Positions 9,802 through 18,272 of a stretch of 39,594 nt of DNA are shown one piece after another; position 1 is the stretch's first letter; each line of letters opens with the position of its first letter. Under the pieces are notes generated by a model, which worked only from the letters and a program-made list of their open reading frames with translations, was not told where the DNA came from and searched no databases. The stretch is from positions 1-39,594 of the forward strand of contig JAPLEZ010000099.1 of NCBI GenBank assembly GCA_026390935.1, in the 5' to 3' direction. This DNA comes from Bacteroidota bacterium. Its GTDB lineage: Bacteria > Bacteroidota > Bacteroidia > Flavobacteriales_C > GCA-002722245. A program made the translations under genes and the position numbers.

Positions 9802-10821
9802 ATGAGTAAAAAGCAAAATATTCAAAAGCCAAATCAAAATTTGTTGCTTGCAATAAAGCAAATTATAGAAACAGCACGCGCAAAAGCCTATCGTGCTGTA
9901 AATACATATTTATTAGAAAGCTATTGGCATATTGGTAAATTGATCGTGGAACATGAGCAGCATGGGAGCAAACGCGCTGATTATGGTAAATCATTGCTGA
10001 AAGAATTAGCTGCCGAACTTACCAGAGAGTTTGGAAGAGGCTTTGACGATAGTAATTTAAGAAATATGCGCACGTTTTATTTGGCTTTTCCAATTTGTGA
10101 CGCGCTGCGTCACGAATTGAGTTGGACGCACTATCGCACTATTTCGAGATTGGATAGCGAGGAAAAACGACTGTATTATCTTAATCAATCCATTGATAAC
10201 GGATGGAACAGCAGAGAATTGGAAAGAAACATCAACACGCTTTATTTCGAAAGAACCGTTGTTACGAAAAGTCTTCCTTCTAAAAAACAAGCAGCAGAAA
10301 AAGCAATTGTAAAAGATCCTTACATATTTGAGTTTTTAGGATTAAAGCAAAACGAAAAACTGAATGAGCGCAAATTAGAAAGCTCTTTAATTAACCACAT
10401 TCAAAAATTTTTACTCGAATTGGGTAAGGGCTTTGCTTTTGTGGAAAGACAGCAACATATTTCTACCGATACTTCTGATTTTTATATTGATTTGGTTTTT
10501 TACAATTATCATCTAAAATGTTTCGTGCTGATAGATTTAAAAACAGGTAAACTCAGTCATCAGGACATTGGACAAATGGATATGTATGTGCGTATGTATG
10601 AAGATTTAAAGAAGGGAAAGGATGACAATCCCACTATAGGAATTGTTTTGTGCGCTGAAAAAGACGAGGCGGTAGTAAAGTATTCGGTTTTAGCAGAAAA
10701 CAAAAGATTGTTTGCTTCTAAATATTTAATGTACTTGCCTAAAGAAGAAGAGTTGAAACAATTGATTGAAAAAGATCGCGCGCTAATTGAAGGAAAGAAA
10801 AAAAATGTAGCGAAAAAATAA
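9802..10821 (+). CDS. DUF1016 / PDDEXK nuclease domain protein (YhcG-like)
   Basis: 339 residues. The N-terminal half (about 10-150) is the alpha-helical DUF1016 region (ESYWHIGKLIVEHEQHG, YGKSLLKELAAELTREFGRGF, LSWTHYRTISRL). The C-terminal half is a PD-(D/E)xK nuclease fold: Glu193 in KLESSLINHI, Asp230 in DFYIDLVFYN and D245-L-K247 in IDLKTGKL, spaced as in the active sites of that superfamily. The family (YhcG-like) is common and often accessory; its members are linked to DNA-processing or defence, but no biochemical role is firm. Here it stands alone with its own promoter; no methylase, toxin or restriction subunit is adjacent. The tail is lysine-rich (EGKKKNVAKK). Confidence 0.9.
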   Translation: MSKKQNIQKPNQNLLLAIKQIIETARAKAYRAVNTYLLESYWHIGKLIVEHEQHGSKRADYGKSLLKELAAELTREFGRGFDDSNLRNMRTFYLAFPICDALRHELSWTHYRTISRLDSEEKRLYYLNQSIDNGWNSRELERNINTLYFERTVVTKSLPSKKQAAEKAIVKDPYIFEFLGLKQNEKLNERKLESSLINHIQKFLLELGKGFAFVERQQHISTDTSDFYIDLVFYNYHLKCFVLIDLKTGKLSHQDIGQMDMYVRMYEDLKKGKDDNPTIGIVLCAEKDEAVVKYSVLAENKRLFASKYLMYLPKEEELKQLIEKDRALIEGKKKNVAKK

Positions 10822-10984
10822 TGTGACCATTTAGCTTTTAAACCTCAGTAATTTCTCCTTGAAATAAAATCCTACCCGTTTTTTTAAGTCTGCACTTTTT
10901 ATTTAAATTCGTTTTCATGCAGTGTTTTATCATCTGCATATAGGGCAATTAACTCATGAACTTAATCGAACTTAAATTTTACTT

Positions 10985-12031
10985 ATGACAAAATTAATTA
11001 GAGTACTTTCTATTGATGGGGGAGGAATACGAGGAATTATTCCTGGACAGGTTTTGGTGTATCTTGAAAAACAATTGCAAATCAAATCGGGAAATGCCAA
11101 TGCGCGCATTGCCGATTATTTTGATTTTGTTGCTGGAACCAGCACTGGAGGAATTTTAACTTGTGCTTTACTTACACCAGATGCGCCTGGAAGCACTAAA
11201 GCAAAATATACTGCCACTGAAGTTTTGGGTTTTTATAAAGACAGAGGTACCGATGTTTTTAATCTTCCTTTTTGGCACAAAATAAAAAGTGCCGATGGTG
11301 TGGTGGATGAAAAGTATCCTTCCGACGGAATTGAAAGTGCTTTGAAAGATTATTTTGCTGACGGACAATTTAAAGATTTAATAAAACCATGTTTAATTAC
11401 TTCTTATGATATAGAAAGACGTCGCGCACATTTTTTTACGAGTATTGATGCGAAGGTGGATGCCGACAGTAACTTTAAAGTTGTAGATGTTGCTCGTTCC
11501 ACTTCAGCAGCTCCTACTTATTTTCAAGCAGCATCGGTGAAAGCTATGTCGGGAAAAGAATTTGCTTTAATTGATGGTGGTGTATTTGCGAACAATCCTA
11601 CTTTGTGCGCCTATGCTGAAATTCGTCAGCATGTAAAAAACTTTGCCGACTCTCAAAAAAATGCTACCGCTAAAGAAATGATGATTCTTTCTATAGGCAC
11701 CGGTGTGTCGGAAAAAACATACATGTATGAAGATGCAAAAGATTGGGGTATGGCACAATGGGTGAAGCCTATCATCGACATAATGATGAGCGGCGTGTCG
11801 GAAACTACTGATTTTGTTTTGCAGCAAATGTTTGATTCTGTGGATAAGCCTGAACAATATGTTAGGGTGAATATTGAAATTCCTCAGGGTACAAGCACCG
11901 AGATGGACAATGCTACTCCCGAGAACATTAAAGCATTGATGTTACTGGGAGAAAAATTGGTGGACGATCAAAAACGCACTTTAGATAAAGTAGTTGATAT
12001 GTTGTTGGAAAGCGTTGCGGTTATGGCCTAA
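10985..12031 (+). CDS. Patatin-like phospholipase
   Basis: 348 residues, no signal peptide, so probably cytoplasmic or membrane-associated. All patatin active-site elements are present: oxyanion loop DGGGIRG (11-17), nucleophile elbow GTSTGG with Ser53, and the catalytic Asp197 in DGGVFANNP. Ser-Asp dyad enzymes of this family cut acyl chains from phospholipids or other lipids. It resembles the plant-patatin branch (RVLSIDGGGIRGIIPG), which also includes bacterial defence effectors, but no cyclic-nucleotide synthase or other defence partner is next to it. It ends at a strong bidirectional terminator, so it is a single-gene transcript, yet it faces a metallophosphoesterase, a DUF4239 protein and a GMC-hydrolase fusion, which makes a lipid-related neighbourhood. 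Confidence 0.92.
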   Translation: MTKLIRVLSIDGGGIRGIIPGQVLVYLEKQLQIKSGNANARIADYFDFVAGTSTGGILTCALLTPDAPGSTKAKYTATEVLGFYKDRGTDVFNLPFWHKIKSADGVVDEKYPSDGIESALKDYFADGQFKDLIKPCLITSYDIERRRAHFFTSIDAKVDADSNFKVVDVARSTSAAPTYFQAASVKAMSGKEFALIDGGVFANNPTLCAYAEIRQHVKNFADSQKNATAKEMMILSIGTGVSEKTYMYEDAKDWGMAQWVKPIIDIMMSGVSETTDFVLQQMFDSVDKPEQYVRVNIEIPQGTSTEMDNATPENIKALMLLGEKLVDDQKRTLDKVVDMLLESVAVMA

Positions 12032-12057
12032 GCGAAAAGTATACTAATTCATTTTAT

Positions 12058-12089
12058 AAAAGGCTGTCGTTATTTCGACAGCCTTTTTT
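12058..12089. terminator. Bidirectional intrinsic terminator
   Basis: A perfect 9-bp stem (AGGCTGTCG at 12061-12069 with CGACAGCCT at 12076-12084), six-base loop, extended by AAA/TTT pairs and followed by a T run on the plus strand; the minus strand also ends in a T-rich tract. It lies between the convergent patatin gene and the DUF4239 gene and would serve both. Confidence 0.9.
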
Positions 12090-12094
12090 GTGCG

Positions 12095-12886
12095 CTAATT
12101 TTTCAATGACATTTCAGAAATTTTGAATTGTGTTTCAAATAAAATTTCAAATGGTGTGGCTTTAATTCGTGATGTTCCTTTAAAGGGATGACTCAAATCG
12201 TAACAGATAAACATGCTCATGGAAAACATAAGCGCCATCACGAAATTCATAATCAAATGCAATTTTACGTTTTCTGATTTGTAAAAGAAGCTGATGAAAA
12301 TAGTGACAAAGCTTCCTACAAATAAAATGTACCACACCATTTCGGGCAGGTAGTTGTTGCTGGCGTGCAAGCGTCCTCTTCTGTATTCGGCAAGCTCCAT
12401 GTAATAAGGAATAAGCGTATCGTAAAAGTACCTGTTGTCATCTTTTAAATCGTACAAATTATGCACGTTTTTACGAAGTGCTAAAAATGCTGCAGTAGTA
12501 ATATTGCAATCTGCATTAGTTGCCATGCTCGGCCAATCTTCTTTGATGATAGCTGTGGTGTAGTTTTTTATGGATGTGCGCATGGATTTTTTTACCGAAT
12601 CTGGCAAGTGCGCAGTGTGTATGTACATACTTGCAATGGCATTTGCTTCGCGATCAATATTTGCTTCGGTTACATCCCAGTTTTCCCAAGCAGCAACTAC
12701 CACGAAAGTAATTGTTAATGAAAACAGCACTGCAGAAATATTAAAAGTGGTGATGACTAATTCATTGTTTGATTCATGCGACATCTTTTTTATAAGTTTC
12801 GCAACTACTAAATAACCTACAACGGCAAATGAAGTGTATAGAAGTATCCATGTGAAGAGGTAGTCCCAAATTGAATAAGAATCCAT
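12095..12886 (-). CDS. DUF4239 (bestrophin-like) membrane protein
   Basis: 263 residues with two hydrophobic segments near the N terminus (about 9-30 and 45-66) and two near the C terminus (about 183-203 and 212-232). Between them lies a soluble helical part with the family hallmark VTEANIDREANAIASMY and a KNYTTAIIKEDWPSM segment, typical of DUF4239 proteins. The function of the family is unknown; distant relation to bestrophin anion channels has been proposed for it. It follows the metallophosphoesterase gene by 17 bases on the same strand and is very likely co-transcribed with it, which suggests a membrane partner for that enzyme (inference). Confidence 0.75.
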   Translation of the reverse strand: MDSYSIWDYLFTWILLYTSFAVVGYLVVAKLIKKMSHESNNELVITTFNISAVLFSLTITFVVVAAWENWDVTEANIDREANAIASMYIHTAHLPDSVKKSMRTSIKNYTTAIIKEDWPSMATNADCNITTAAFLALRKNVHNLYDLKDDNRYFYDTLIPYYMELAEYRRGRLHASNNYLPEMVWYILFVGSFVTIFISFFYKSENVKLHLIMNFVMALMFSMSMFICYDLSHPFKGTSRIKATPFEILFETQFKISEMSLKN

Positions 12887-12903
12887 TTTTTTAAATTATT
12901 AAT

Positions 12904-14595
12904 TTATAAATCAATTACTATTGGCTCATCAATAAGCATTGGTGTCATTGGGTTGTTGGTTTTAAAAACCGATCCTACTTTGTGCCATTTTGAGGTTTTT
13001 TTAACGCCTATCGGATAAATAGTAAGCTTATTGTTTTTGATATGAATACGCATAAAATTTTTGTAGCCTTTTATTTTTAAGGAAGAAAAAGCTTCATTGT
13101 CGTGCATTTTAAAAACCAAATTACTGATGACCAAATATAGTCCCACTAAAATTCCTGATACTAATCCTCCTATAACAAACACTTGTAGACCAATGGCAAG
13201 AATTCCCCATTCGGCGCTGCGTATGCCTAAATAAGCTTCTGTGAAATATGCGATGGAGCTAAAGGCTACCAGCATCAAATAAATGTGAACAGCTCCGTGC
13301 AGAGCGCCAAAAAATCCTGCCGATTTGAAGCGCGATGCTTTTTTGTCGGTGAAGGAATAAAAGCCAACAATGAACGTAAGTAAAATTAAAATTGCAGGCG
13401 GACTATAAAAGAAAGTCCACATCAAACGCCTCCAAATTTCTGGAGTGAAAATTTCTGAGGTTTGCGCAAAGTCGCCAAAAAGACTTCCTGGCTCAGGGTC
13501 GAGTAAGCTGGTGGTGTACAGCGCATAAGCCAACACCAAGTGAATGCTTGAAAGAAACAATCCGAATCCAATATTATACCAAGGGAAAAGAAAATTTCTG
13601 AAAGCCAGTCTTTTGGATGTTTTTACTTTCGGAAAAGTTTCTTGTAGTTCAAAATTTCCTTCGTGCATGCCCGACAATTGTTCGGGTAAGTTGTGCGTAG
13701 GATGTAGGAAAGCGCCGCCGCCACCTGCAGTGATTTTGTGTTTGGTCGGTTTGTCGTCAATAAATTGCGTGTAGCGCGCGTAATGATGAAGGTCACCTGT
13801 TAAGGTTAAATTGTGCACCAGTCCGTTGGCCAAAATACATTGCTGTTCAAATTCGGCCATGTTCTTGTATTTTTCGTATTCTTTGCTAACGTTGTAATGC
13901 ACCCAACTAGGTTCGGCAGTGCAAAGAATAACGTTGTTGCCTGCCTTCATTTCGCTTTTAGCTACGTAGTTAAAATATTCAATTTGAAGATCGTCGATAC
14001 TTGCACTTAGTTGAATATCAATTCCCCACAACCAGGTATTGTCGGTTAATTTTATAGCGAAGTAGCTTCTGTTTTGAATGGTTTTGTATCCGCCGATAGT
14101 TTTTCTTCTGCAAAAAATTTCAACAAAATTCGATAAGCCGTCATACCAATCGTGGTTACCTGGGATGGCGTAGAGCTCAGTTTTTTCTTCTCCGATTTCT
14201 GCTGATGCTGCTTCCAGAGGACCGATAAATCGGTTTAAGTATTCTTCCTGCGTAGGTGCCGGATATACCTGGTCACCTCCAAAAACTACTAGATTTCCGC
14301 GCTTTAATTCAAAAGTTCCTTTCTCATTTTCTATCACAATTTTTTCTTGCGCAATTAATTTCATCATAGAAAAGGTAGCGTCAAACCCGTCCCCTGTATC
14401 CGAAATATAATCCAACCAAAGTTCGGGTTGATTCCTATCTAAGTCATAAACTTCCTGCTCGGTGATAGCTGCAAGCGTTTCTCTTTTGTCGGCACGAGAA
14501 CCAAAAATGGAAGAGAGAATGGATCGTATAGCAGTGCCGGCCAATTGCTTAACATTGTACCAGCCAACCATTTTTTGAGGTTGAAAATTTTTCAT
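12904..14595 (-). CDS. Membrane-anchored metallophosphoesterase
   Basis: 563 residues. The N-terminal ~330 residues carry the calcineurin-like metal-binding series in order: DTGDGFDAT (~66), GGDQVYP (~105), PGNHDWYDG (~145) and TGDLHHYARY (~265). The first Asp-containing motif is slightly unusual (SDTGDGFD where DxH is common), so metal ligation at site 1 may differ. After ~330 come five or so hydrophobic segments (LFLSSIHLVLAYALY, PAILILLTFIVGFYSF, GAVHIYLMLVAFSSIAYF, LAIGLQVFVIGGLVSGILVGLYLVI), then a soluble tail. It should therefore be an integral membrane enzyme with a phosphoesterase head, substrate unknown. It heads a two-gene unit with DUF4239 and diverges from the GMC-hydrolase gene across a 251-base gap (14596-14846) in which I see no further gene. 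Confidence 0.85.
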   Translation of the reverse strand: MKNFQPQKMVGWYNVKQLAGTAIRSILSSIFGSRADKRETLAAITEQEVYDLDRNQPELWLDYISDTGDGFDATFSMMKLIAQEKIVIENEKGTFELKRGNLVVFGGDQVYPAPTQEEYLNRFIGPLEAASAEIGEEKTELYAIPGNHDWYDGLSNFVEIFCRRKTIGGYKTIQNRSYFAIKLTDNTWLWGIDIQLSASIDDLQIEYFNYVAKSEMKAGNNVILCTAEPSWVHYNVSKEYEKYKNMAEFEQQCILANGLVHNLTLTGDLHHYARYTQFIDDKPTKHKITAGGGGAFLHPTHNLPEQLSGMHEGNFELQETFPKVKTSKRLAFRNFLFPWYNIGFGLFLSSIHLVLAYALYTTSLLDPEPGSLFGDFAQTSEIFTPEIWRRLMWTFFYSPPAILILLTFIVGFYSFTDKKASRFKSAGFFGALHGAVHIYLMLVAFSSIAYFTEAYLGIRSAEWGILAIGLQVFVIGGLVSGILVGLYLVISNLVFKMHDNEAFSSLKIKGYKNFMRIHIKNNKLTIYPIGVKKTSKWHKVGSVFKTNNPMTPMLIDEPIVIDL

Positions 14596-14846
14596 TTTTC
14601 AGTCTAGTGCTTAGGGTAAGTAAGTTCTGCAAATATGAATAATGTTTTTTTAAAAAGCGGAAGTTAAATAAATGAATTTCGCTGTAAGGCAACAAGGCGT
14701 CCTTTCTTGCTTGAACAATAAACAAAGGAAGGTGGTCAAAATTCAAAGAAAATGTTGCGAAAAGGCAGAAAGAATTCATTTTTATAATTCTGAGATCACA
14801 TATTCAATTATTTTTTTTAAAATTGATTGCACTAATTCTATTATCA

Positions 14847-17800
14847 ATGAAACGAATATCTACCCCTATTACTTTTATCAAAGATTCTTATGATGTGGTT
14901 GTGGTTGGTTCCGGTTATGGAGGATCAATTGCTGCTTCACGTTTAGCGCGCGCCGGACAAAAAGTTTGTTTGCTGGAGCGCGGTGAGGAAAAACTTCCGG
15001 GCGAATATCCCGATACTTTGTTGAAGTCGCAAAGGGAATTTCAAATCAATACACCTGCGCGAAGAATAGGGCCGGAGACCGGACTTTTTGATATGAATGT
15101 ATTTGATGACATTCAGGTTTTAGTGGGTTGCGGATTGGGTGGAACATCGTTGATCAATGCCAATGTTTCTATTAAACCCGAAAACAGAATTTTTGAAGAT
15201 GCTCGTTGGCCGAAGGAAATTCGTGAAGAATTCGCCAATGAAAAAAGTAAGTTGCACGATGGATTTCGTGCTGCAGAAAGTATGCTTAAACCCACGCCTT
15301 TTCCATCAAAGGTTCAACTAAATAAGTTAGATGCATTGGAAAGAGCGGCTAAGGCCGTCAATGAAAAAATGTACAGAACGCCCATCAATGTGAACTTTGA
15401 TATTGATGGTAAAAATCAAGTTGGTGTTGAACAAAAACCTTGCAACAATTGTGGTGATTGCTGCAGTGGGTGCAATTATAGCGCTAAAAATACTTTGTTG
15501 ATGAACTACTTGCCCGATGCTAAAAACAACGGCGCAGAAATTTATTGCGAAACCAAAGTGAGTCACATTGTAAAAACTGCAGATGGATATGATGTTCATT
15601 TTCATTTAGTGGGCAAAGGCGCCGAAAAATTTAAAGCACCAACAACTTTCATCAGTGCAAAAAAAGTGGTGATTGCTGCCGGTACTTTGGGATCAACAGA
15701 AATTATGTTGCGTTCAAAAGAAGCGGGATTGGATGTTTCAGCAAAATTGGGACAGCGTTTTTCGGGCAATGGTGATGTGTTGGCTTTTGCTTACAACACC
15801 AATTCAGATATCAATGGAATTGGATCGGGAGATTCTGAAAGATTTAAAGAACGTCCGGTTGGTCCTTGTATCACAGGGGTGATAGATGCCCGCGAAAAAA
15901 ATAACTTGGAGGAAGGAATGGTGATTGAAGACGCTGCAATTCCTGGAGCGTTATCTGCAGTATTGTCGGGAGCACTTGGTGCACTCGATAGTATCATGGG
16001 GGAAGAAGTGAATGAAGATGAAACTTTCAAATACAAACTAATTCAAGGAAAACGAAAATTAGAAAGTCTGGCGTTTGGTGCTTACCATGGCGCAGTGCGC
16101 AACACACAAACTTTTTTGGTGATGTCAACCGATTCCAGTAAAGGTGAAATGTCGTTGGAGGAAAACAGATTGCAGTTGAAATTCCCGGGAGTAGGTGGTG
16201 AAGAAATTTACAAGCTGGTAGACGAAAAATTAAAAAAAGCCACTGCTGCGGCACAAGGCGATTTTATAAAAAATCCGGTGTGGTCCGAAACTCTCGGTCA
16301 AAACTTAACCACCGTGCATCCTTTAGGAGGTTGTTCCATGGGTGAAAATTACGCTTCTGGTGTGGTGAATCACAAAGGTCAGGTTTTTTCTAAAGATGGT
16401 GTGCATGAAGGATTGTATGTTTTGGATGGATCAATTTTGCCAAGAGCCGTTGGTGTTAATCCTTTAATTACAATTTCTGCTTTGTCGGAAAGAGCTTGTG
16501 CTTTTATCGCAGAGGAGAACAAATGGTTGGTAAGTAAAGAGTTTTTACATCAAGATGGAAACGTAGGAACAGAAACCAAAGTAGGCGTTCAGTTTACCGA
16601 AACCATGAAAGGTTTTTTCTCTAAAGAAGTAAAGAACAACGATTATTTAAAAGGGAAAGAATTGGGTGAAGACAGTGGCGACAATTTTAAATTCACGCTC
16701 ACTATTTTAAGTTCTGATGTGTACGACATGATTGAAAATCCTGATCATACCGCACAAATGATTGGAACGGTGATTGAGCCAACATTATCCAAAGAACCAT
16801 TGTCGGTAATGAACGGAACCTTCAATTTGTTTGTGGACGATCCCAACAACGTATCAACAAAATTGATGAAATACCGAATGATTTTAAATTCTGTGGAAGG
16901 AAATGATTTCTTCTTCAACGGATTTAAATTGGTTCAAAATCAAAAAAATAAGTTGGACATGTGGCCCGATACTTCCACTTTGTTCATCACTATATATAAA
17001 GGCAGAGACGACAAAGGCGAAATCGTTGGTCAGGGCATCCTTAAAATTCACATGGCCGATTTTGCAAAACAAATGACTACCATAAAAGCAGTCAACGCAA
17101 AATCAAAAATGGAAGGATTGAAAGCGGTATCTGATTTTGGTATTTTCTTCGGCAAGTCCTTGTTTGATATTTATGGTAGAGCCTTAGTGCCTAACAAATG
17201 GTTTGATGAAAAAGCGGAACCACGAGTGAAAAGAAAATTAAAAACCAATGATCCAGAATATTATCCACTACTTGCTGATGACGGCGAAGAGCTATTGTTA
17301 ACTAGGTACAAAGGCGGTGAGAAAGGACCGATATTAATGTTGCACGGCTTTAGTGGAAATAGATATACGTTTAGCATCGACACCATTGATACCAATGCGG
17401 TGGAATACTTCTACCAAAAAGGATACGACGTTTGGTTGCTGGATTATCGCTTAAGTAGTTTAGTGGGAGGTTCCAAAGAACAACATACTTTGGACGAAGT
17501 GGCTTTGTTGGATTTTCCGGCAGCAATCAATAAAATTCGTGCGGTTGCCAACGTTGAAGAAATTGATGTTTTAGCACATTGCGTAGGTTCTATTGCCATG
17601 TTTATGGCTTTGATGAGCGGCGTGAAAGGTGTGCGTTCCATGGTGAGTGCACAAATTGCAATTGATTTTAAACCACAGTTGCAAGTGAAATTAAAAACAG
17701 GTTTGCATATTCCAACTCTTCTAGAAAAGTTGGGTGTTGATTCACTGTCGGCATACACTGATACTAGCGCGGGATTTGAAGAGAAACTATACAATTCTTT

Positions 17801-18272
17801 CATCAAGTTGTATGCTGATCATACTGCCGAATTTTGCACCGATCCATCTTGTCAGCGCATGTGTTTTATGTTCGGACCACTCGTTGAACACACTCAAATG
17901 AATGATGCTACGCACAAAGCTACCATTGAAATGTTTGGTACTGCCAACATTACCAGCTACAAACATTTGTCGATGATGATAAGAGAAAACAAAGTGCTTA
18001 AAGCCAATGGCGCTGACGATTACTGCGCTGGAATTGCTAATTTGTCGTTTCCAATTACTTTTATTCACGGTGAAAAAAATGGTTTGTTTGCGGTAGACAG
18101 CACTCATGATACTTACAAGAGATTGTGTGAGGCAAATGGAGAAAACTTGTATCAGCATCACATCATAAATGATTACGGCCACAACGACTGTATGTATGGT
18201 AAAAACGCGGTGAACGATGTTTTTCCACTGATATTAAATCATTTTGAAAGCGTAACAGTTTTAAGCAATTGA
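14847..18272 (+). CDS. GMC oxidoreductase fused to alpha/beta hydrolase (cholesterol-oxidase-like)
   Basis: 1141 residues from the ATG at 14847; an in-frame TTG at 14823 would add eight poorly supported residues. Residues 1-~560 are a GMC flavoenzyme: FAD-binding G21-S-G23-Y-G-G26 after DVVVV, the Cys-rich motif at 199-209 (CNNCGDCCSGC) and HPLGGCSMG with the active-site His491, the pattern of cholesterol-oxidase-like GMC members. A ~250-residue linker domain follows. From ~820 to the end is an alpha/beta hydrolase: LMLHGFSGNRYTF (oxyanion HG), LLDYRLS, LAHCVGS (nucleophile elbow with Cys912 instead of Ser), HGEKNGLF and DYGHNDCMYG with the likely catalytic His. Such fusions could oxidise and hydrolyse or transfer one lipid-type substrate. 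The downstream sensor gene overlaps its stop by four bases. Confidence 0.9.
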   Translation: MKRISTPITFIKDSYDVVVVGSGYGGSIAASRLARAGQKVCLLERGEEKLPGEYPDTLLKSQREFQINTPARRIGPETGLFDMNVFDDIQVLVGCGLGGTSLINANVSIKPENRIFEDARWPKEIREEFANEKSKLHDGFRAAESMLKPTPFPSKVQLNKLDALERAAKAVNEKMYRTPINVNFDIDGKNQVGVEQKPCNNCGDCCSGCNYSAKNTLLMNYLPDAKNNGAEIYCETKVSHIVKTADGYDVHFHLVGKGAEKFKAPTTFISAKKVVIAAGTLGSTEIMLRSKEAGLDVSAKLGQRFSGNGDVLAFAYNTNSDINGIGSGDSERFKERPVGPCITGVIDAREKNNLEEGMVIEDAAIPGALSAVLSGALGALDSIMGEEVNEDETFKYKLIQGKRKLESLAFGAYHGAVRNTQTFLVMSTDSSKGEMSLEENRLQLKFPGVGGEEIYKLVDEKLKKATAAAQGDFIKNPVWSETLGQNLTTVHPLGGCSMGENYASGVVNHKGQVFSKDGVHEGLYVLDGSILPRAVGVNPLITISALSERACAFIAEENKWLVSKEFLHQDGNVGTETKVGVQFTETMKGFFSKEVKNNDYLKGKELGEDSGDNFKFTLTILSSDVYDMIENPDHTAQMIGTVIEPTLSKEPLSVMNGTFNLFVDDPNNVSTKLMKYRMILNSVEGNDFFFNGFKLVQNQKNKLDMWPDTSTLFITIYKGRDDKGEIVGQGILKIHMADFAKQMTTIKAVNAKSKMEGLKAVSDFGIFFGKSLFDIYGRALVPNKWFDEKAEPRVKRKLKTNDPEYYPLLADDGEELLLTRYKGGEKGPILMLHGFSGNRYTFSIDTIDTNAVEYFYQKGYDVWLLDYRLSSLVGGSKEQHTLDEVALLDFPAAINKIRAVANVEEIDVLAHCVGSIAMFMALMSGVKGVRSMVSAQIAIDFKPQLQVKLKTGLHIPTLLEKLGVDSLSAYTDTSAGFEEKLYNSFIKLYADHTAEFCTDPSCQRMCFMFGPLVEHTQMNDATHKATIEMFGTANITSYKHLSMMIRENKVLKANGADDYCAGIANLSFPITFIHGEKNGLFAVDSTHDTYKRLCEANGENLYQHHIINDYGHNDCMYGKNAVNDVFPLILNHFESVTVLSN

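Noticed and set aside
10985-12031. CBASS-type defence patatin (CapV-like)
   Set aside because: No cyclic-nucleotide synthase, cap or sensor gene lies within reach; the gene ends at its own strong terminator and its neighbours are metabolic or membrane proteins.
14823-14846. TTG start of the GMC-hydrolase gene
   Set aside because: The ATG at 14847 is followed by a normal N terminus leading into the FAD motif; the extra residues (beginning at TTG) have no support.
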